From NCBI GenBank assembly GCA_937900675.1, contig CALCEA010000164.1, positions 26,554-90,553 of the forward strand: 64,000 nucleotides of DNA, in the 5' to 3' direction. Of the stretch, positions 8,361-17,344 are shown one piece after another; positions within the stretch are counted from its first letter, which is position 1; each line of letters opens with the position of its first letter. Both the position numbers and the translations under genes were made by a program. The stretch is from an uncultured Chitinophagaceae bacterium. GTDB taxonomy: Bacteria > Bacteroidota > Bacteroidia > Chitinophagales > Chitinophagaceae. A model generated the notes under the pieces. That model made no database searches and was not told where the DNA came from. It saw only the letters and a program-made list of their open reading frames with translations.

Positions 8361-8609
8361 CACTATTTATAATTACCATCTCCCAATCACTGCCCATTAT
8401 GCAGCAGTCGAAAAAGGAGCGCTGGTTTGAAGTAAGTAAAATATAAACAGGCCCTTCGAGGTTTGTTTACTTCCGGTACTTCCCCTCTCAATTGAGAAAC
8501 AAAGGAAAAGGTCGGCAGCAAACAGGGATTGAATCCGAGCTATCATTAAAAGATAGCATCATCATCGGATGTCCTCAGAACCAAACGCGGGGCATAAACC
8601 GCAAAAAAG
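8361..8609 (+). promoter_or_regulatory. Candidate structured leader RNA before rplC
   Basis: A 249-nt gap inside a tight operon, with no open frame of interest. By hand count 8401-8580 is about 43% G+C, clearly richer than the other spacers. Stem-loops seen on the + strand: 8431-8474 (AAGTAAA or AAACA arms against TGTTTACTT); 8469-8511 with a perfect palindrome TCTCAATTGAGA at 8486-8497; 8533-8570, ATCCGA-GCTATC pairing with GATAGC and TCGGAT across a 7-nt loop and a 7-nt bulge (12 bp); and GCGG/CCGC at about 8587-8602, ending next to the rplC start. The layout resembles autoregulatory ribosomal-protein leaders. I cannot match it to a named RNA family and see no internal TAnnTTTG promoter. 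Confidence 0.5.
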
Positions 8610-9227
8610 ATGAAAGGTATTATTGGAAAGAAAATCGGCATGACTAGCATCTTCGCAGAAGATGGAAAGCAAATTGCTTGCACCATTATCGAAGCTGGTC
8701 CATGTACAGTAACTCAGGTGAAGACTCCTGAAGTGGATGGCTATAGCGCAGTACAATTAGCGTTAGGCGACAAGAAAGAAAAACATTCTACTAAGTCTGA
8801 AATCAATCACTACGCGAAAGCTCAGACTGCTCCCAAAAAATTTGTAAAGGAATTCCGCAACTACGATCTAGAAGCTGCATTAGGAACTACTATTACCTTA
8901 GACATGTTCTCTGAAGGAGATACTGTTGAAGTTGTTGGTACAACAAAGGGTAAAGGTTTCCAAGGTGTTGTTAAGCGTCATGGATTTAGTGGTGTGGGTG
9001 AAGCTACACACGGTCAACACGATCGTTCTCGTGCTCCAGGTTCTATTGGTGGATCTTCTTATCCTTCAAGAGTATTCAAAGGAATGCGTATGGCTGGTCA
9101 TATGGGTAATGATCGCGTTAAAACAAAAGGATTAAAAGTATTAAAGTTATTCCCAGAGAAGAACTACTTATTAGTAAGTGGATCTGTTCCAGGTCATAAC
9201 GGATCAATCGTTTTAATCCAAAAGTAA
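8610..9227 (+). CDS. rplC: 50S ribosomal protein L3
   Basis: 205 aa. Early assembly protein with a long loop that reaches the peptidyl-transferase centre. The N-terminal [15 protein letters not shown] and central [31 protein letters not shown] and HMGNDRV are signature elements, including the Gln in the conserved GxGFQG context. The start is fixed by strong N-terminal conservation. It lies immediately behind the 249-nt structured spacer, whose last hairpin (about 8587-8602) is 7 nt from the ATG and could affect initiation. rplD follows after 20 nt. Confidence 0.98.
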   Translation: MKGIIGKKIGMTSIFAEDGKQIACTIIEAGPCTVTQVKTPEVDGYSAVQLALGDKKEKHSTKSEINHYAKAQTAPKKFVKEFRNYDLEAALGTTITLDMFSEGDTVEVVGTTKGKGFQGVVKRHGFSGVGEATHGQHDRSRAPGSIGGSSYPSRVFKGMRMAGHMGNDRVKTKGLKVLKLFPEKNYLLVSGSVPGHNGSIVLIQK

Positions 9228-9247
9228 TCACCAATTAATCGACAATC

Positions 9248-9880
9248 ATGCAATTAGAAGTATTAGATATAAAAGGCAAAAAGACTGGCAGACAGGTAGA
9301 ATTACCTGCTGAAATCTTTGGAGCAACTCCAAACGACCATGTTATTTATTTAGCCGTTAAGCAATATTTAGCAGCACGCCGTTCAGGTACGCATAAAGTT
9401 AAAACTCGTGCGGAAGTACAAGGTGCTAGCAGAAAATTACACAAGCAAAAAGGTACTGGTGGTGCTCGTAAGGGTAATATCCGTAACCCATTGTATAAGG
9501 GTGGTGGTACCATCTTTGGACCTAAGCCTCACGCTTACGATTTCAAATTGAACCGTAAAGTAAAAGATTTAGCAAAAATTTCTGCTTTATCTCACAAAGC
9601 AATTGATCAAGCAATTTTAGTGTTAGAAGACATCAAATTAGATGCTCCAAAAACATCTGCTGTTGCTGCAATTATGAGTCAATTGAAATTAGACAACAAA
9701 AAGACTTTGGTGATTTTACCAGAGTATAATGATAATGTTTATTTAAGCACTCGCAATATTCCAAATGTAGCAAGTTCTTTATTAGCTGATATCAATACAT
9801 ACGACATTATGAATGCTGATGTATTAGTAATCACTGAAAGTGCTGCTAAAATTTTTAACGAAGAAGAAGCTGCAGCTTAA
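9248..9880 (+). CDS. rplD: 50S ribosomal protein L4
   Basis: 210 aa. Lines the peptide exit tunnel. In enterobacteria it represses the S10 operon by binding its leader; whether it does so here is unknown, but the spacer before rplC makes the question relevant. Visible are QYLAARRSGTHKVKTRAEV and the tunnel-loop region KQKGTGGARKGNIRNPLYKGGG. Standard length, with an acidic and Ala-rich C-terminus (NEEEAAA). 20 nt after rplC, 32 nt before rplW. Confidence 0.97.
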   Translation: MQLEVLDIKGKKTGRQVELPAEIFGATPNDHVIYLAVKQYLAARRSGTHKVKTRAEVQGASRKLHKQKGTGGARKGNIRNPLYKGGGTIFGPKPHAYDFKLNRKVKDLAKISALSHKAIDQAILVLEDIKLDAPKTSAVAAIMSQLKLDNKKTLVILPEYNDNVYLSTRNIPNVASSLLADINTYDIMNADVLVITESAAKIFNEEEAAA

Positions 9881-9912
9881 TTTAAATAGTATTGTTTTAA
9901 AAACTGACAATC

Positions 9913-10212
9913 ATGAAAGTAACAGAAATATTAATAAAGCCGATTTTAACTGAAAAAGCAAATGCTCAACAAGAGTCATTAAGAAGATATGCTTTCAAAG
10001 TAAATCGTCGTGCAAACAAATTGGAAATCAAAAACGCAGTAGAGCAATTCTATGGCGTGAATGTGTTAGAAGTTAACACATTAGTGGTTCCAGGTAAAAA
10101 CAAAACAAGATCAACTAAGTCTGGTATTATCTCTGGTATCAAATCTGGATATAAGAAAGCATTAGTGACAGTTGCGGAAGGTGAAACCATTGACCTATAC
10201 GCAAGCATTTAA
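9913..10212 (+). CDS. rplW: 50S ribosomal protein L23
   Basis: 99 aa. Located at the exit-tunnel rim, where trigger factor and SRP dock. The family start ILIKPILTEKA and the block YAFKVNRRANKLEIKNAVEQFYGVNV are clear. Position between rplD and rplB is canonical. A 49-nt spacer with a small hairpin (10222-10240) precedes rplB. Confidence 0.97.
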   Translation: MKVTEILIKPILTEKANAQQESLRRYAFKVNRRANKLEIKNAVEQFYGVNVLEVNTLVVPGKNKTRSTKSGIISGIKSGYKKALVTVAEGETIDLYASI

Positions 10213-10221
10213 TAATAGCAA

Positions 10222-10240
10222 GCGAAGCTGAAAATTTCGC
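10222..10240 (+). promoter_or_regulatory. Hairpin between rplW and rplB
   Basis: GCGAA pairs with TTCGC around a 9-nt loop, 21 nt before the rplB ATG. No T tract follows, so it is not a terminator. It could be an RNA-processing or stability element; chance is possible for a 5-bp stem. Confidence 0.3.
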
Positions 10241-10261
10241 AGGTAAAAAAACAAAAACAAA

Positions 10262-11101
10262 ATGGCATTAAGAAAGTACAAACCGATTACAGCAGGAACT
10301 CGTTGGAGAATTGGCAACGCGTACGCTGAAATCACTACTAACAAACCAGAAAAGAGTTTGTTAGAACCGCAAAAGAAAACTGCAGGACGTAACTTCCAAG
10401 GTCGTCGTGCAATGCGTTACATGGGTGGTGGTCACAGACAACACTATCGTATCATCGATTTCAAGAGAAATAAAAAAGACATGAACGCAACTGTTGTGTC
10501 TATCGAGTACGATCCAAACAGAACTGCATTTATCGCATTAGTACAATATACTGATGGCGAGAAAAGATATATCATTGCTCCACAAGGTTTACAAGTGGGT
10601 GCAACTGTAGCTTCAGGTGATAATGTTGTTCCAGAAGTGGGTAACGCATTACCAATGAAGAATATGCCTTTAGGTACAATCATTCACAACATCGAAATGC
10701 AACCTGGTCAAGGTGGTAAATTGGTGAGAAGTGCTGGTGCTTCTGCGCAATTAGCGAACAAAGAAGAAGAGTACGCAGTATTGAAAATGCCTTCTGGTGA
10801 ATTAAGAAAATTATTGATCAACTGTTATGCAACTGTAGGAACAGTATCTAATAGTGACCATAGCCTTGAAACAGCTGGTAAAGCTGGTAGAAACCGTTGG
10901 AAAGGCGTAAGACCTCGTGTAAGAGGTGTTGCGATGAACCCAGTGGATCACCCGATGGGTGGTGGTGAAGGTAGAGCGTCTGGTGGTCATCCAAGAAGCA
11001 GAACTGGTAAGTATGCTAAAGGAGAGAAAACTAGAACAAGAGGTAAGGGTAGCGATAAGTTGATCATTCAACGTCGTGATGGTAAAAAATTGACTAAATA
11101 A
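10262..11101 (+). CDS. rplB: 50S ribosomal protein L2
   Basis: 279 aa. Needed for subunit association and peptidyl transfer. The conserved [22 protein letters not shown] segment (about residues 41-62) is the Bacteroidota-style form of the N-terminal RNA-binding stretch. The C-terminal [18 protein letters not shown] contains the highly conserved His of the active-site-proximal loop, followed by a basic tail. rpsS follows after 25 nt. Confidence 0.98.
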   Translation: MALRKYKPITAGTRWRIGNAYAEITTNKPEKSLLEPQKKTAGRNFQGRRAMRYMGGGHRQHYRIIDFKRNKKDMNATVVSIEYDPNRTAFIALVQYTDGEKRYIIAPQGLQVGATVASGDNVVPEVGNALPMKNMPLGTIIHNIEMQPGQGGKLVRSAGASAQLANKEEEYAVLKMPSGELRKLLINCYATVGTVSNSDHSLETAGKAGRNRWKGVRPRVRGVAMNPVDHPMGGGEGRASGGHPRSRTGKYAKGEKTRTRGKGSDKLIIQRRDGKKLTK

Positions 11102-11126
11102 TTAACATTCAAATTAACTCATAACT

Positions 11127-11396
11127 ATGGGTCGTTCGATTAAAAAAGGTCCTTATATAGATCATAATCTTGAAGAGAAAGTAGAGGCTATGAACGAAGG
11201 AAAAAACAAGAAAGCAGTTATCAAAACTTGGAGCCGTAGAAGTACGATTTCTCCAGATTTCGTTGGACACACTTTCGCAGTTCATAATGGAAATAAATTT
11301 ATCCCAGTATATGTTACCGAATTCATGGTAGGACATAAACTAGGTGAATTCTCTCCAACTAGAAACTTCAGAGGACACGCAGGTAGCAAAAAGTAG
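11127..11396 (+). CDS. rpsS: 30S ribosomal protein S19
   Basis: 89 aa. Forms a complex with S13 in the 30S head near the A-site finger. [19 protein letters not shown] and the C-terminal [17 protein letters not shown] are diagnostic. Its usual partner gene rpsM is not in this window. A 51-nt spacer with a 6-bp hairpin (11412-11431) precedes rplV. Confidence 0.97.
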   Translation: MGRSIKKGPYIDHNLEEKVEAMNEGKNKKAVIKTWSRRSTISPDFVGHTFAVHNGNKFIPVYVTEFMVGHKLGEFSPTRNFRGHAGSKK

Positions 11397-11411
11397 TAAA
11401 TAAACATTAAG

Positions 11412-11431
11412 GTTTGACCTAAAAATCAAAC
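11412..11431 (+). promoter_or_regulatory. Hairpin between rpsS and rplV
   Basis: Perfect GTTTGA/TCAAAC stem with an 8-nt A-rich loop, 16 nt before rplV. No U tract follows. One of several hairpins in the longer spacers of this operon. Confidence 0.3.
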
Positions 11432-11447
11432 ACTAAACAATAAAGAA

Positions 11448-11804
11448 ATGGAAGCAGTAGCTAAACTAAACAATTATCCCACAGGCCCACGCAAGATGCG
11501 TTTGATCGCAGACGTAATTCGTGGCATGGAAGTGGAAAAAGCATTGGCAATTTTGGAATTCCATCCTCAACACAATGCAGTTCCATTAGCAAAGTTGTTA
11601 AAAAGTGCAATCAGTAACTGGGAGCAAAAAAACAACGGCGCAAGCGCAGCAGACAGCAACTTAGTAGTAAAGACTGTATTTGTAGATGGTGGTCGTACGT
11701 TAAAGCGTATGCGTCCAGCTCCACAAGGTCGTGGCTATAGAGTGCGTAAGCGTAGCAACCACGTAACATTGATTGTAGACACAAAATCAGATTCAAAAAA
11801 TTAA
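11448..11804 (+). CDS. rplV: 50S ribosomal protein L22
   Basis: 118 aa. Its extended beta-hairpin forms part of the exit-tunnel constriction. Visible are the N-terminal [28 protein letters not shown] and the hairpin tip region [20 protein letters not shown], which looks intact at the positions linked to macrolide response. rpsC follows after 16 nt. Confidence 0.97.
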   Translation: MEAVAKLNNYPTGPRKMRLIADVIRGMEVEKALAILEFHPQHNAVPLAKLLKSAISNWEQKNNGASAADSNLVVKTVFVDGGRTLKRMRPAPQGRGYRVRKRSNHVTLIVDTKSDSKN

Positions 11805-11820
11805 ATTCTAAACCATCACT

Positions 11821-12585
11821 ATGGGTCAGAAAGCAAATCCAATAGGTAACAGATTAGGCATCATCCGCGGATGGGAAAGCAACTGGTATGGTAATAAAAA
11901 AGATTACGCAACCAAGTTAATCGAAGACCAAAAAATTCGTAAGTACTTAAACGCTCGTATCAATAAAGGCGGTATCGCTCGTATTGTTATCGAAAGAACT
12001 TTAGGTAAGTTAATTGTAACAATTCATACTTCTAAGCCAGGTATCATCATTGGTAAAGGCGGTGGAGAAGTGGATCGTATCAAAGAAGAGTTAAAGAAAT
12101 TAACTGGAAAAGATGATGTTCAAATCAACATCTTAGAAATACGTCGTCCAGAGTTAGATGCAACAATTGTAGGTGATACAATTGCTCGTCAAATCGAAAA
12201 CCGTATCAATTACAAGCGTGCTATTAAAATGGCGATTGCTTCTACCTTAAGAATGGGTGCAGAAGGTATCAAAATTAAAGTAGGTGGTCGTATTGGTGGT
12301 GCTGAGATTGCTCGTAGCGAAGAAATTAAGCAAGGTAGAGTTCCTTTACATACTTTCAGAATGGATATCGATTATGCTAATGTTTATGCATTAACTGTAT
12401 ACGGTAAGATTGGTATCAAAGTATGGATCTGTAAAGGTGAAGTTTTAGGCAAGCGCGAATTGAACCCTAACTTTGTAGGTGGTAAAGAAGGTGGTGAAAG
12501 AGCTGACTTCCGTGGTGGTGATCGTCGTGACGATCGTCGTGATGGTGGAGACCGTCGTGGAGGTGCAGGCGCAAGAAGAAAATAA
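11821..12585 (+). CDS. rpsC: 30S ribosomal protein S3
   Basis: 254 aa. Lines the mRNA entry channel with S4 and S5. The KH domain [14 protein letters not shown] lies near residues 78-91. The second domain includes [12 protein letters not shown] and [22 protein letters not shown]. The last 30 or so residues form an Arg/Asp/Gly-rich low-complexity tail ([19 protein letters not shown]), longer than the E. coli C-terminus but of a kind often seen in Bacteroidota. 44 nt before rplP. Confidence 0.97.
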   Translation: MGQKANPIGNRLGIIRGWESNWYGNKKDYATKLIEDQKIRKYLNARINKGGIARIVIERTLGKLIVTIHTSKPGIIIGKGGGEVDRIKEELKKLTGKDDVQINILEIRRPELDATIVGDTIARQIENRINYKRAIKMAIASTLRMGAEGIKIKVGGRIGGAEIARSEEIKQGRVPLHTFRMDIDYANVYALTVYGKIGIKVWICKGEVLGKRELNPNFVGGKEGGERADFRGGDRRDDRRDGGDRRGGAGARRK

Positions 12586-12629
12586 ACTCGAACAAAAACA
12601 ATTTATAAAAGAGATAACAATATAATAAG

Positions 12630-13043
12630 ATGTTACAGCCAAAAAGAAGTAAACACAGAAAACAACAGAAAGGACGCATTCGCGAAGTAGCGAAGCGCGG
12701 TACTTCTATTGCATTTGGTTCTTTTGCATTAAAGTCATTAGATCCAATCTGGTTAACAAGTAGACAAATTGAGTCTGCTCGTCAAGCCATGACTCGTGCA
12801 ATGAAAAGAGAAGGTAATGTATGGATTCGTGTTTTCCCAGATAAAATTATCACTCATAAGCCTGCAGAGGTGAGAATGGGTAAAGGTAAAGGTAACCCTG
12901 AGTATTGGGCTGCTGTAGTAGAACCAGGTCGTATCATTTTTGAAATCGACGGTGTTACTCCAGAAGTTGCAAAAGAAGCAATGGGATTAGCTGCACAAAA
13001 ATTACCAATCAAAACTAAGTTCGTTACAAGAAGAGACTTGTAA
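12630..13043 (+). CDS. rplP: 50S ribosomal protein L16
   Basis: 137 aa. Organises the A-site tRNA elbow region of the large subunit. Family signatures are [16 protein letters not shown] at the start, [20 protein letters not shown] and [19 protein letters not shown]. The conserved Arg region around residue 82 (hydroxylated in E. coli) falls in the [10 protein letters not shown] block. Normal length. The 33-nt spacer to rpmC holds an AT-rich 7-bp hairpin. Confidence 0.97.
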   Translation: MLQPKRSKHRKQQKGRIREVAKRGTSIAFGSFALKSLDPIWLTSRQIESARQAMTRAMKREGNVWIRVFPDKIITHKPAEVRMGKGKGNPEYWAAVVEPGRIIFEIDGVTPEVAKEAMGLAAQKLPIKTKFVTRRDL

Positions 13044-13064
13044 TTTAATTAGAAGAAAATTAAA
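13044..13064 (+). promoter_or_regulatory. AT-rich hairpin between rplP and rpmC
   Basis: TTTAATT pairs with AATTAAA around a 7-nt loop. The all-AT stem is weak and could be compositional chance in this spacer. Listed because hairpins recur between genes of this operon. Confidence 0.2.
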
Positions 13065-13076
13065 AAAGCATTTGCT

Positions 13077-13289
13077 ATGGCAAACAAAAAATACGATTTC
13101 AACAAAGGCTTAAAAGACTTGAGCGTTGCAGATTTAACTGCTCGTATCAATGAAGATAGTTTAAGACTTAAAAAATTAGAGTTCGCTCATGCTATTTCTC
13201 CTTTAGAGAATCCAATGAGTATTCGCGGACTTCGTAAAGATATTGCCCGTTTAAAAACGGAATTAAAGAAAAAAGAGTTAGGTATCTAA
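13077..13289 (+). CDS. rpmC: 50S ribosomal protein L29
   Basis: 70 aa two-helix protein near the exit-tunnel rim next to L23. The [20 protein letters not shown] helix and the [18 protein letters not shown] motif are typical. Order rplP-rpmC-rpsQ is canonical. 16 nt before rpsQ. Confidence 0.95.
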   Translation: MANKKYDFNKGLKDLSVADLTARINEDSLRLKKLEFAHAISPLENPMSIRGLRKDIARLKTELKKKELGI

Positions 13290-13305
13290 CCATAAATCAA
13301 AAACA

Positions 13306-13563
13306 ATGGTAGTAAGAAATTTACGTAAAACGAGAATTGGTGTTGTAACTAGTAACAAAATGAATAAAACCATTACTGTTGCTGTTGAAAGAAAAGTAAA
13401 ACACCCTATCTACGGTAAGTTCGTGAAAAAAACAACAAAGTTCCATGCACACGACGAGAAAGACGAGTGTACAATGGGGGATATTGTTAAGATCATGGAA
13501 ACTCGCCCGTTGAGTAAAACAAAGCGTTGGAGATTAGTTGAAGTTGTAGAAAAAGCTAAATAA
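13306..13563 (+). CDS. rpsQ: 30S ribosomal protein S17
   Basis: 85 aa OB-fold primary binder of the 16S 5' domain. [33 protein letters not shown] is clear in the translation of the first half, with [20 protein letters not shown] later. Its last 13 nt (AAAAGCTAAATAA, 13551-13563) are repeated at 13620-13632 just before rplN, within an unusually long 70-nt spacer. Confidence 0.97.
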   Translation: MVVRNLRKTRIGVVTSNKMNKTITVAVERKVKHPIYGKFVKKTTKFHAHDEKDECTMGDIVKIMETRPLSKTKRWRLVEVVEKAK

Positions 13564-13632
13564 GCTTTCCTACAGAAACCATCTTCAAAAAAGAACTAAG
13601 TAATAAATAATAAAAAGCTAAAAGCTAAATAA
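13551..13632 (+). repeat. 13-bp direct repeat flanking rpsQ-rplN spacer
   Basis: AAAAGCTAAATAA occurs at 13551-13563 (end of rpsQ, including its stop) and again at 13620-13632, immediately before the rplN ATG. Between them is AT-rich sequence with no gene. May reflect a small duplication or slippage that enlarged the spacer to 70 nt. Confidence 0.5.
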
Positions 13633-13633
13633 A

Positions 13634-14002
13634 ATGATTCAGCAAGAAAGTAGGCTCAATGTAGCTGATAATAGCGGCGCTAAAGAAGTACTTTGTATCA
13701 AAGTATTAGGTAATAGCGGACAAGACTATGCAAAAATCGGTGATACGATTGTTGTAACAGTGAAAGATGCTATTCCAGCAGGCGGTATCAAAAAAGGTAC
13801 TGTATCTAAAGCAGTTATTGTTCGTACTAAAAACAAATTGCGTAGAAAAGACGGATCTTATATCCGTTTTGATGACAACGCTGTAGTATTATTAAACAAT
13901 TCAGAAGAACCAAGAGGTACGCGTATTTTTGGACCAGTGGCTCGTGAATTGCGTGATAAAGGATACATGAAAATTGTTTCATTAGCACCAGAGGTGTTAT
14001 AA
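13634..14002 (+). CDS. rplN: 50S ribosomal protein L14
   Basis: 122 aa, standard. Binds at the subunit interface and forms bridge contacts; also the docking site of silencing factor RsfS. Visible are [40 protein letters not shown] and [13 protein letters not shown]. First gene after the 70-nt repeat-flanked spacer. rplX follows after 13 nt. Confidence 0.98.
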   Translation: MIQQESRLNVADNSGAKEVLCIKVLGNSGQDYAKIGDTIVVTVKDAIPAGGIKKGTVSKAVIVRTKNKLRRKDGSYIRFDDNAVVLLNNSEEPRGTRIFGPVARELRDKGYMKIVSLAPEVL

Positions 14003-14015
14003 AATAAATATAATT

Positions 14016-14354
14016 ATGAGTAACAGATTCAAACCCAAATACAACATCAAGAAAGGTGATACCGTTGTGGTAATCGCTGGTGATGACAAGGACTTGAAAA
14101 AACCTCGCAAGGTGTTGGAAGTGGATGTAGAAAAAGGCCGTGTAGTTGTTGAAGGCGTAGCTATCGCAACTAAGCACACAAAACCATCTGCATCTAATAC
14201 TAAAGGTGGTATCGTTAAAGTGGAAGCTTCTATCAACATTAGTAATGTAATGTTATGGGATGCTAAGACTAGCGCTGCAACTAAAGTAAAGCGTTCAAGA
14301 GAGACAGGTAAATTAGTAAGAATTTCTAAAAAATCAGGGGAGGTAATTAAATAA
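14016..14354 (+). CDS. rplX: 50S ribosomal protein L24
   Basis: 112 aa. Assembly-initiator protein with a KOW motif: [21 protein letters not shown] near residues 10-30. Then [14 protein letters not shown], and [16 protein letters not shown] as expected. Its stop overlaps the rplE start (TAATG at 14352-14356), implying coupled translation. Confidence 0.96.
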   Translation: MSNRFKPKYNIKKGDTVVVIAGDDKDLKKPRKVLEVDVEKGRVVVEGVAIATKHTKPSASNTKGGIVKVEASINISNVMLWDAKTSAATKVKRSRETGKLVRISKKSGEVIK

Positions 14355-14929
14355 TGAGTACCGTAAAATACACTCCAAGATTAGCAGATAAGTACACTAA
14401 AGAAGTAGTACCTGCTTTATCTAAAAAGTTTGGTTACAAGTCTGTAATGCAAACTCCTAAGTTGGAAAAAATTTGCATCAACCGTGGTGTAAATGGCGCA
14501 GTAAATGACAAGAAGTTGGTAGACATCGCTATCGATGAATTAACAACTATCACTGGTCAAAAAGCAGTTCCAACCATCTCTAAAAAAGATATCTCTAACT
14601 TCAAATTGCGTAAGGGAATGCCAATTGGTGCTCGCGTAACTTTAAGAGGTGAGAAGATGTTTGAATTCTTAGATCGTTTAGTATCTGTTGCGTTACCTCG
14701 TGTGCGTGATTTCAAAGGTGTTAGCGATAAGGCATTTGATGGCCGTGGTAACTACACATTAGGTGTTACTGAGCAAATCATTTTCCCAGAAATCGACATC
14801 GATAAAGTAAATAAAATTACTGGTTTAGATATCACTTTCGTGACATCTGCACAAACCAACGAAGAAGCATACGAATTATTGAAAGAATTAGGTATGCCAT
14901 TCAAAAACATCAAAAAAGATAACAACTAA
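14354..14929 (+). CDS. rplE: 50S ribosomal protein L5
   Basis: 191 aa. Binds 5S rRNA and contacts the P-site tRNA region. Signatures include [48 protein letters not shown] and the C-terminal [19 protein letters not shown]. Start overlaps the rplX stop by one base. Slightly longer than the E. coli protein (179 aa) through an N-terminal extension. Confidence 0.97.
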   Translation: MSTVKYTPRLADKYTKEVVPALSKKFGYKSVMQTPKLEKICINRGVNGAVNDKKLVDIAIDELTTITGQKAVPTISKKDISNFKLRKGMPIGARVTLRGEKMFEFLDRLVSVALPRVRDFKGVSDKAFDGRGNYTLGVTEQIIFPEIDIDKVNKITGLDITFVTSAQTNEEAYELLKELGMPFKNIKKDNN

Positions 14930-14942
14930 TTAAATTATAATT

Positions 14943-15212
14943 ATGGCAAGAGAATCAGTTAAGGCCAGACAAAGAAAGCGTGAAGCAACAGTTAAACAAT
15001 ATGCTGAAAAGCGTGCTGCTTTAAAAGCTGCTGGTGATTATGCAGGTTTAGATAAATTACCTAAAAATGCATCTCCAGTTAGATTGAAAAATCGTTGTCA
15101 ATTAACAGGTCGTCCTAAAGGGTATATGAGATACTTCGGTATTTCAAGAAACATGTTCCGCGACATGGCCTTGAATGGTTTGATCCCAGGCGTTAAAAAA
15201 GCAAGCTGGTAA
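14943..15212 (+). CDS. rpsN: 30S ribosomal protein S14, zinc-free type
   Basis: 89 aa. Helps build the 30S head. It belongs to the C-minus class: only one Cys is present and the CxxC...CxxC zinc site of the short S14 form is missing. [20 protein letters not shown] is the conserved core. 13 nt after rplE. A long 83-nt spacer with two inverted repeats follows. Confidence 0.97.
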   Translation: MARESVKARQRKREATVKQYAEKRAALKAAGDYAGLDKLPKNASPVRLKNRCQLTGRPKGYMRYFGISRNMFRDMALNGLIPGVKKASW

Positions 15213-15219
15213 GAACAGC

Positions 15220-15252
15220 AATCAATTGATTTAAGTTCAATCTCGTATTGAA
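15220..15252 (+). promoter_or_regulatory. Two inverted repeats between rpsN and rpsH
   Basis: A perfect 12-nt palindrome AATCAATTGATT (15220-15231) is followed by TTCAAT-CTCGT-ATTGAA (15236-15252). No T tract follows and no TAnnTTTG box is present, so it is neither an obvious terminator nor promoter. Confidence 0.3.
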
Positions 15253-15295
15253 TACTGAAACAAAACAACATTAAGAACTGATTTAAAATACTAAT

Positions 15296-15694
15296 ATGGT
15301 AACAGATCCAATAGCAGACTTTTTAACGAGAATACGTAATGCTCAAATGGCACAACATAGAATCGTAGAAATCCCTGCATCTAATTTAAAGAAGCGTATC
15401 ACTGAAATTTTATATGACCAAGGTTATATCTTGAAGTATAAATTCGAAGACGATACAAAACAAGGTTTAATTAAGATCGCGTTAAAATACGATCCTAATA
15501 CAAAACAACCAGCTATCCGTTCTTTAGAGCGTATTAGCCGTCCAGGTTTACGTCAGTACGCAAAGCCAGCTGAAATTAAGAGAGTAAGCAATGGTTTAGG
15601 TATTGCTATCTTATCTACTTCAAAAGGAGTATTAACTGATAAGCAAGCTAAAGCGAACAATGTAGGTGGTGAGGTATTGTGTTCAATATCTTAA
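15296..15694 (+). CDS. rpsH: 30S ribosomal protein S8
   Basis: 132 aa. Binds the central 16S domain; in enterobacteria it is the translational repressor of the spc operon. Here it is the gene most isolated from its neighbours, with 83 nt before and 97 nt after, both holding inverted repeats. Motifs are [20 protein letters not shown] and the C-terminal [30 protein letters not shown] region. Normal length. Confidence 0.98.
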   Translation: MVTDPIADFLTRIRNAQMAQHRIVEIPASNLKKRITEILYDQGYILKYKFEDDTKQGLIKIALKYDPNTKQPAIRSLERISRPGLRQYAKPAEIKRVSNGLGIAILSTSKGVLTDKQAKANNVGGEVLCSIS

Positions 15695-15723
15695 TGGATA
15701 TTTAGAAAATTAAATTCATTCAT

Positions 15724-15771
15724 ACTTAGTTTGCGTTTAAGCCTTTTAGTCGGGGCTGAAAACAGCTAAGT
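15724..15771 (+). promoter_or_regulatory. Two-tier hairpin between rpsH and rplF
   Basis: Outer arms ACTTAG (15724-15729) and CTAAGT (15766-15771) match perfectly. Inside, AGCC (15740-15743) pairs with GGCT (15754-15757). It fills half of the 97-nt spacer and ends 20 nt before rplF. No U tract follows. A structured RNA element or processing site is plausible. Confidence 0.4.
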
Positions 15772-15791
15772 GAAAAATAAAAAAAACGACT

Positions 15792-16343
15792 ATGTCTCGT
15801 ATAGGAAAAAAACCAATCGCAATCCCAGCAGGGGTTACAGTTACGGTAAAAGATTCAGTGGTTACTGTTAAAGGACCAAAAGGAGAATTATCTCAACAAG
15901 TGGATCGTGATATCGAAGTGAAAGTGGAAGGTGCTGAAATTATCGTAGCACGCCCAACAGAGCAAATCCGTCACAGAGCAATGCACGGTTTATACCGTTC
16001 TTTAATTGCAAACTTAGTGAAGGGTGTAACTGATGGATACAAAAAAGAATTAGAATTAGTGGGTGTGGGTTTTAAAGCGGCGAACCAAGGAAATTTGTTA
16101 GACTTAGCTTTAGGTTATTCTCACAACATTATTTTTGAAATACCTAAAGAATTAAAAGTATCTACTACTACTGAAAAAGGTCAAAACCCTAAGATTTTCT
16201 TAGAAGGAAGCGACAAACAATTGATCGGTGCAGTAGCTGCTAAATTAAGAAGCTTGCGTAAGCCTGAACCATACAAAGGAAAAGGTGTGAAGTACTCTGA
16301 TGAGATCGTAAGAAGAAAAGCAGGTAAAGCAGCAGGTAAATAA
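15792..16343 (+). CDS. rplF: 50S ribosomal protein L6
   Basis: 183 aa. Two duplicated domains, located near the sarcin-ricin loop and factor-binding site. MSRIGKKPIAIPAGVTV, RHRAMHGLYRSLIANLVKGV and the C-terminal RKPEPYKGKGVKYSDE are diagnostic. Length and order are normal. Followed by a strong 8-bp hairpin. Confidence 0.98.
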   Translation: MSRIGKKPIAIPAGVTVTVKDSVVTVKGPKGELSQQVDRDIEVKVEGAEIIVARPTEQIRHRAMHGLYRSLIANLVKGVTDGYKKELELVGVGFKAANQGNLLDLALGYSHNIIFEIPKELKVSTTTEKGQNPKIFLEGSDKQLIGAVAAKLRSLRKPEPYKGKGVKYSDEIVRRKAGKAAGK

Positions 16344-16361
16344 TAAACATTAAAAAATCAA

Positions 16362-16384
16362 GGAGAGCGGCAGCATCGCTCTCC
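16362..16384 (+). promoter_or_regulatory. Strong hairpin between rplF and rplR
   Basis: GGAGAGCG (16362-16369) and CGCTCTCC (16377-16384) form a perfect, GC-rich 8-bp stem with a 7-nt loop in an otherwise AT-rich 57-nt spacer. GATAAAAATAAA follows rather than T's, so it is not a standard terminator. RNA processing, stabilisation or protein binding are candidates. Confidence 0.5.
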
Positions 16385-16400
16385 GATAAAAATAAATCAT

Positions 16401-16751
16401 ATGAGTAAATTAGCTCAAAGACAAAAAATCAGATACAGAATTCGCAAGAAAGTACAAGGTACTGCAAGCAAGCCTCGTTTATCTGTATTTAGAAGTAACG
16501 CAGAAATTTATTGTCAATTGATTGATGATGAAAACGGTGTAACATTAGCAGCTTCTTCTTCTGCTGAAAAAGATATTGCAGCTCAAAAAGTTGTAAAGAT
16601 TGAAAAAGCAAAATTAGCTGGTCAATCAATTGCAAAGAAAGCGGCAGCTTTGTCTATCACTACATGTGTATTTGATAGAGGTGGTAACTTATACCACGGT
16701 AGAATCAAAGCAGTAGCTGATGGTGCAAGAGAAGGAGGACTTCAATTTTAA
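16401..16751 (+). CDS. rplR: 50S ribosomal protein L18
   Basis: 116 aa. Binds 5S rRNA with L5. The core RLSVFRSNAEIYCQLIDDENG and the C-terminal FDRGGNLYHGRIKAVADGAREGGLQF are characteristic. 16 nt after the rplF-rplR hairpin; 26 nt before rpsE. Confidence 0.97.
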   Translation: MSKLAQRQKIRYRIRKKVQGTASKPRLSVFRSNAEIYCQLIDDENGVTLAASSSAEKDIAAQKVVKIEKAKLAGQSIAKKAAALSITTCVFDRGGNLYHGRIKAVADGAREGGLQF

Positions 16752-16777
16752 TTTGAAAAAAATACTAATAGAAAATC

Positions 16778-17302
16778 ATGTCTAAAGGAAACGTAAATAA
16801 AGTTAAAGCGGCAGGTGATGTTGAACTAAAAGAAAAAGTAGTTTCAATCAACCGCGTAGTTAAAACAACAAAGGGTGGTCGTACTTTTAGCTTTTCAGCT
16901 TTAGTAGTAGTTGGTAACGAAAATGGCGTTGTAGGTCAAGGTTTAGGTAAAGCCAAAGAAGTTCAAGAAGCTATTACAAAAGGTATCGAAGATGCAAAGA
17001 AGAATTTAGTGAAAGTGCCAATTATGCACGGAACTATTCCTCACGATCAGTTAGCTAAAGACGGTGCTGCTAAAGTATTGATTAAGCCAGCTGCACACGG
17101 AGCCGGTGTAATTGCGGGTGGTAGCATGCGTGCTGTATTAGAGAGCGCTGGTGTTACTGACGTATTAGCAAAGAGCTTAGGTTCTGCTAACCCTCACAAT
17201 GTGGTTAAAGCAACTATTAAGGCTTTAGGTTTATTAAGAGAGCCAGTACAAGTTGCAAAAACAAGAAACATTAAATTATCAAAAGTATTTACTGGTCAGT
17301 AA
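16778..17302 (+). CDS. rpsE: 30S ribosomal protein S5
   Basis: 174 aa. Part of the mRNA entry helicase with S3 and S4; affects fidelity. The N-terminal dsRBD-like domain has [20 protein letters not shown] and [10 protein letters not shown]. The second domain has [19 protein letters not shown] and [10 protein letters not shown]. The loop linked to spectinomycin response looks ordinary. 42 nt before rpmD. Confidence 0.98.
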   Translation: MSKGNVNKVKAAGDVELKEKVVSINRVVKTTKGGRTFSFSALVVVGNENGVVGQGLGKAKEVQEAITKGIEDAKKNLVKVPIMHGTIPHDQLAKDGAAKVLIKPAAHGAGVIAGGSMRAVLESAGVTDVLAKSLGSANPHNVVKATIKALGLLREPVQVAKTRNIKLSKVFTGQ

Positions 17303-17344
17303 TTTGATTACTACAGCCATTAATACGTTCATAAATAATTAAAG

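Noticed and set aside
12445..12679. Two reverse-strand open frames opposite the rpsC tail
   Set aside because: They mirror the repetitive Arg/Asp/Gly codons of S3, are low-complexity Thr/His/Leu strings, and have no promoter.
13827..14239. Reverse-strand frames opposite rplN and rplX
   Set aside because: They overlap two certain ribosomal genes, with no start signals or family resemblance.
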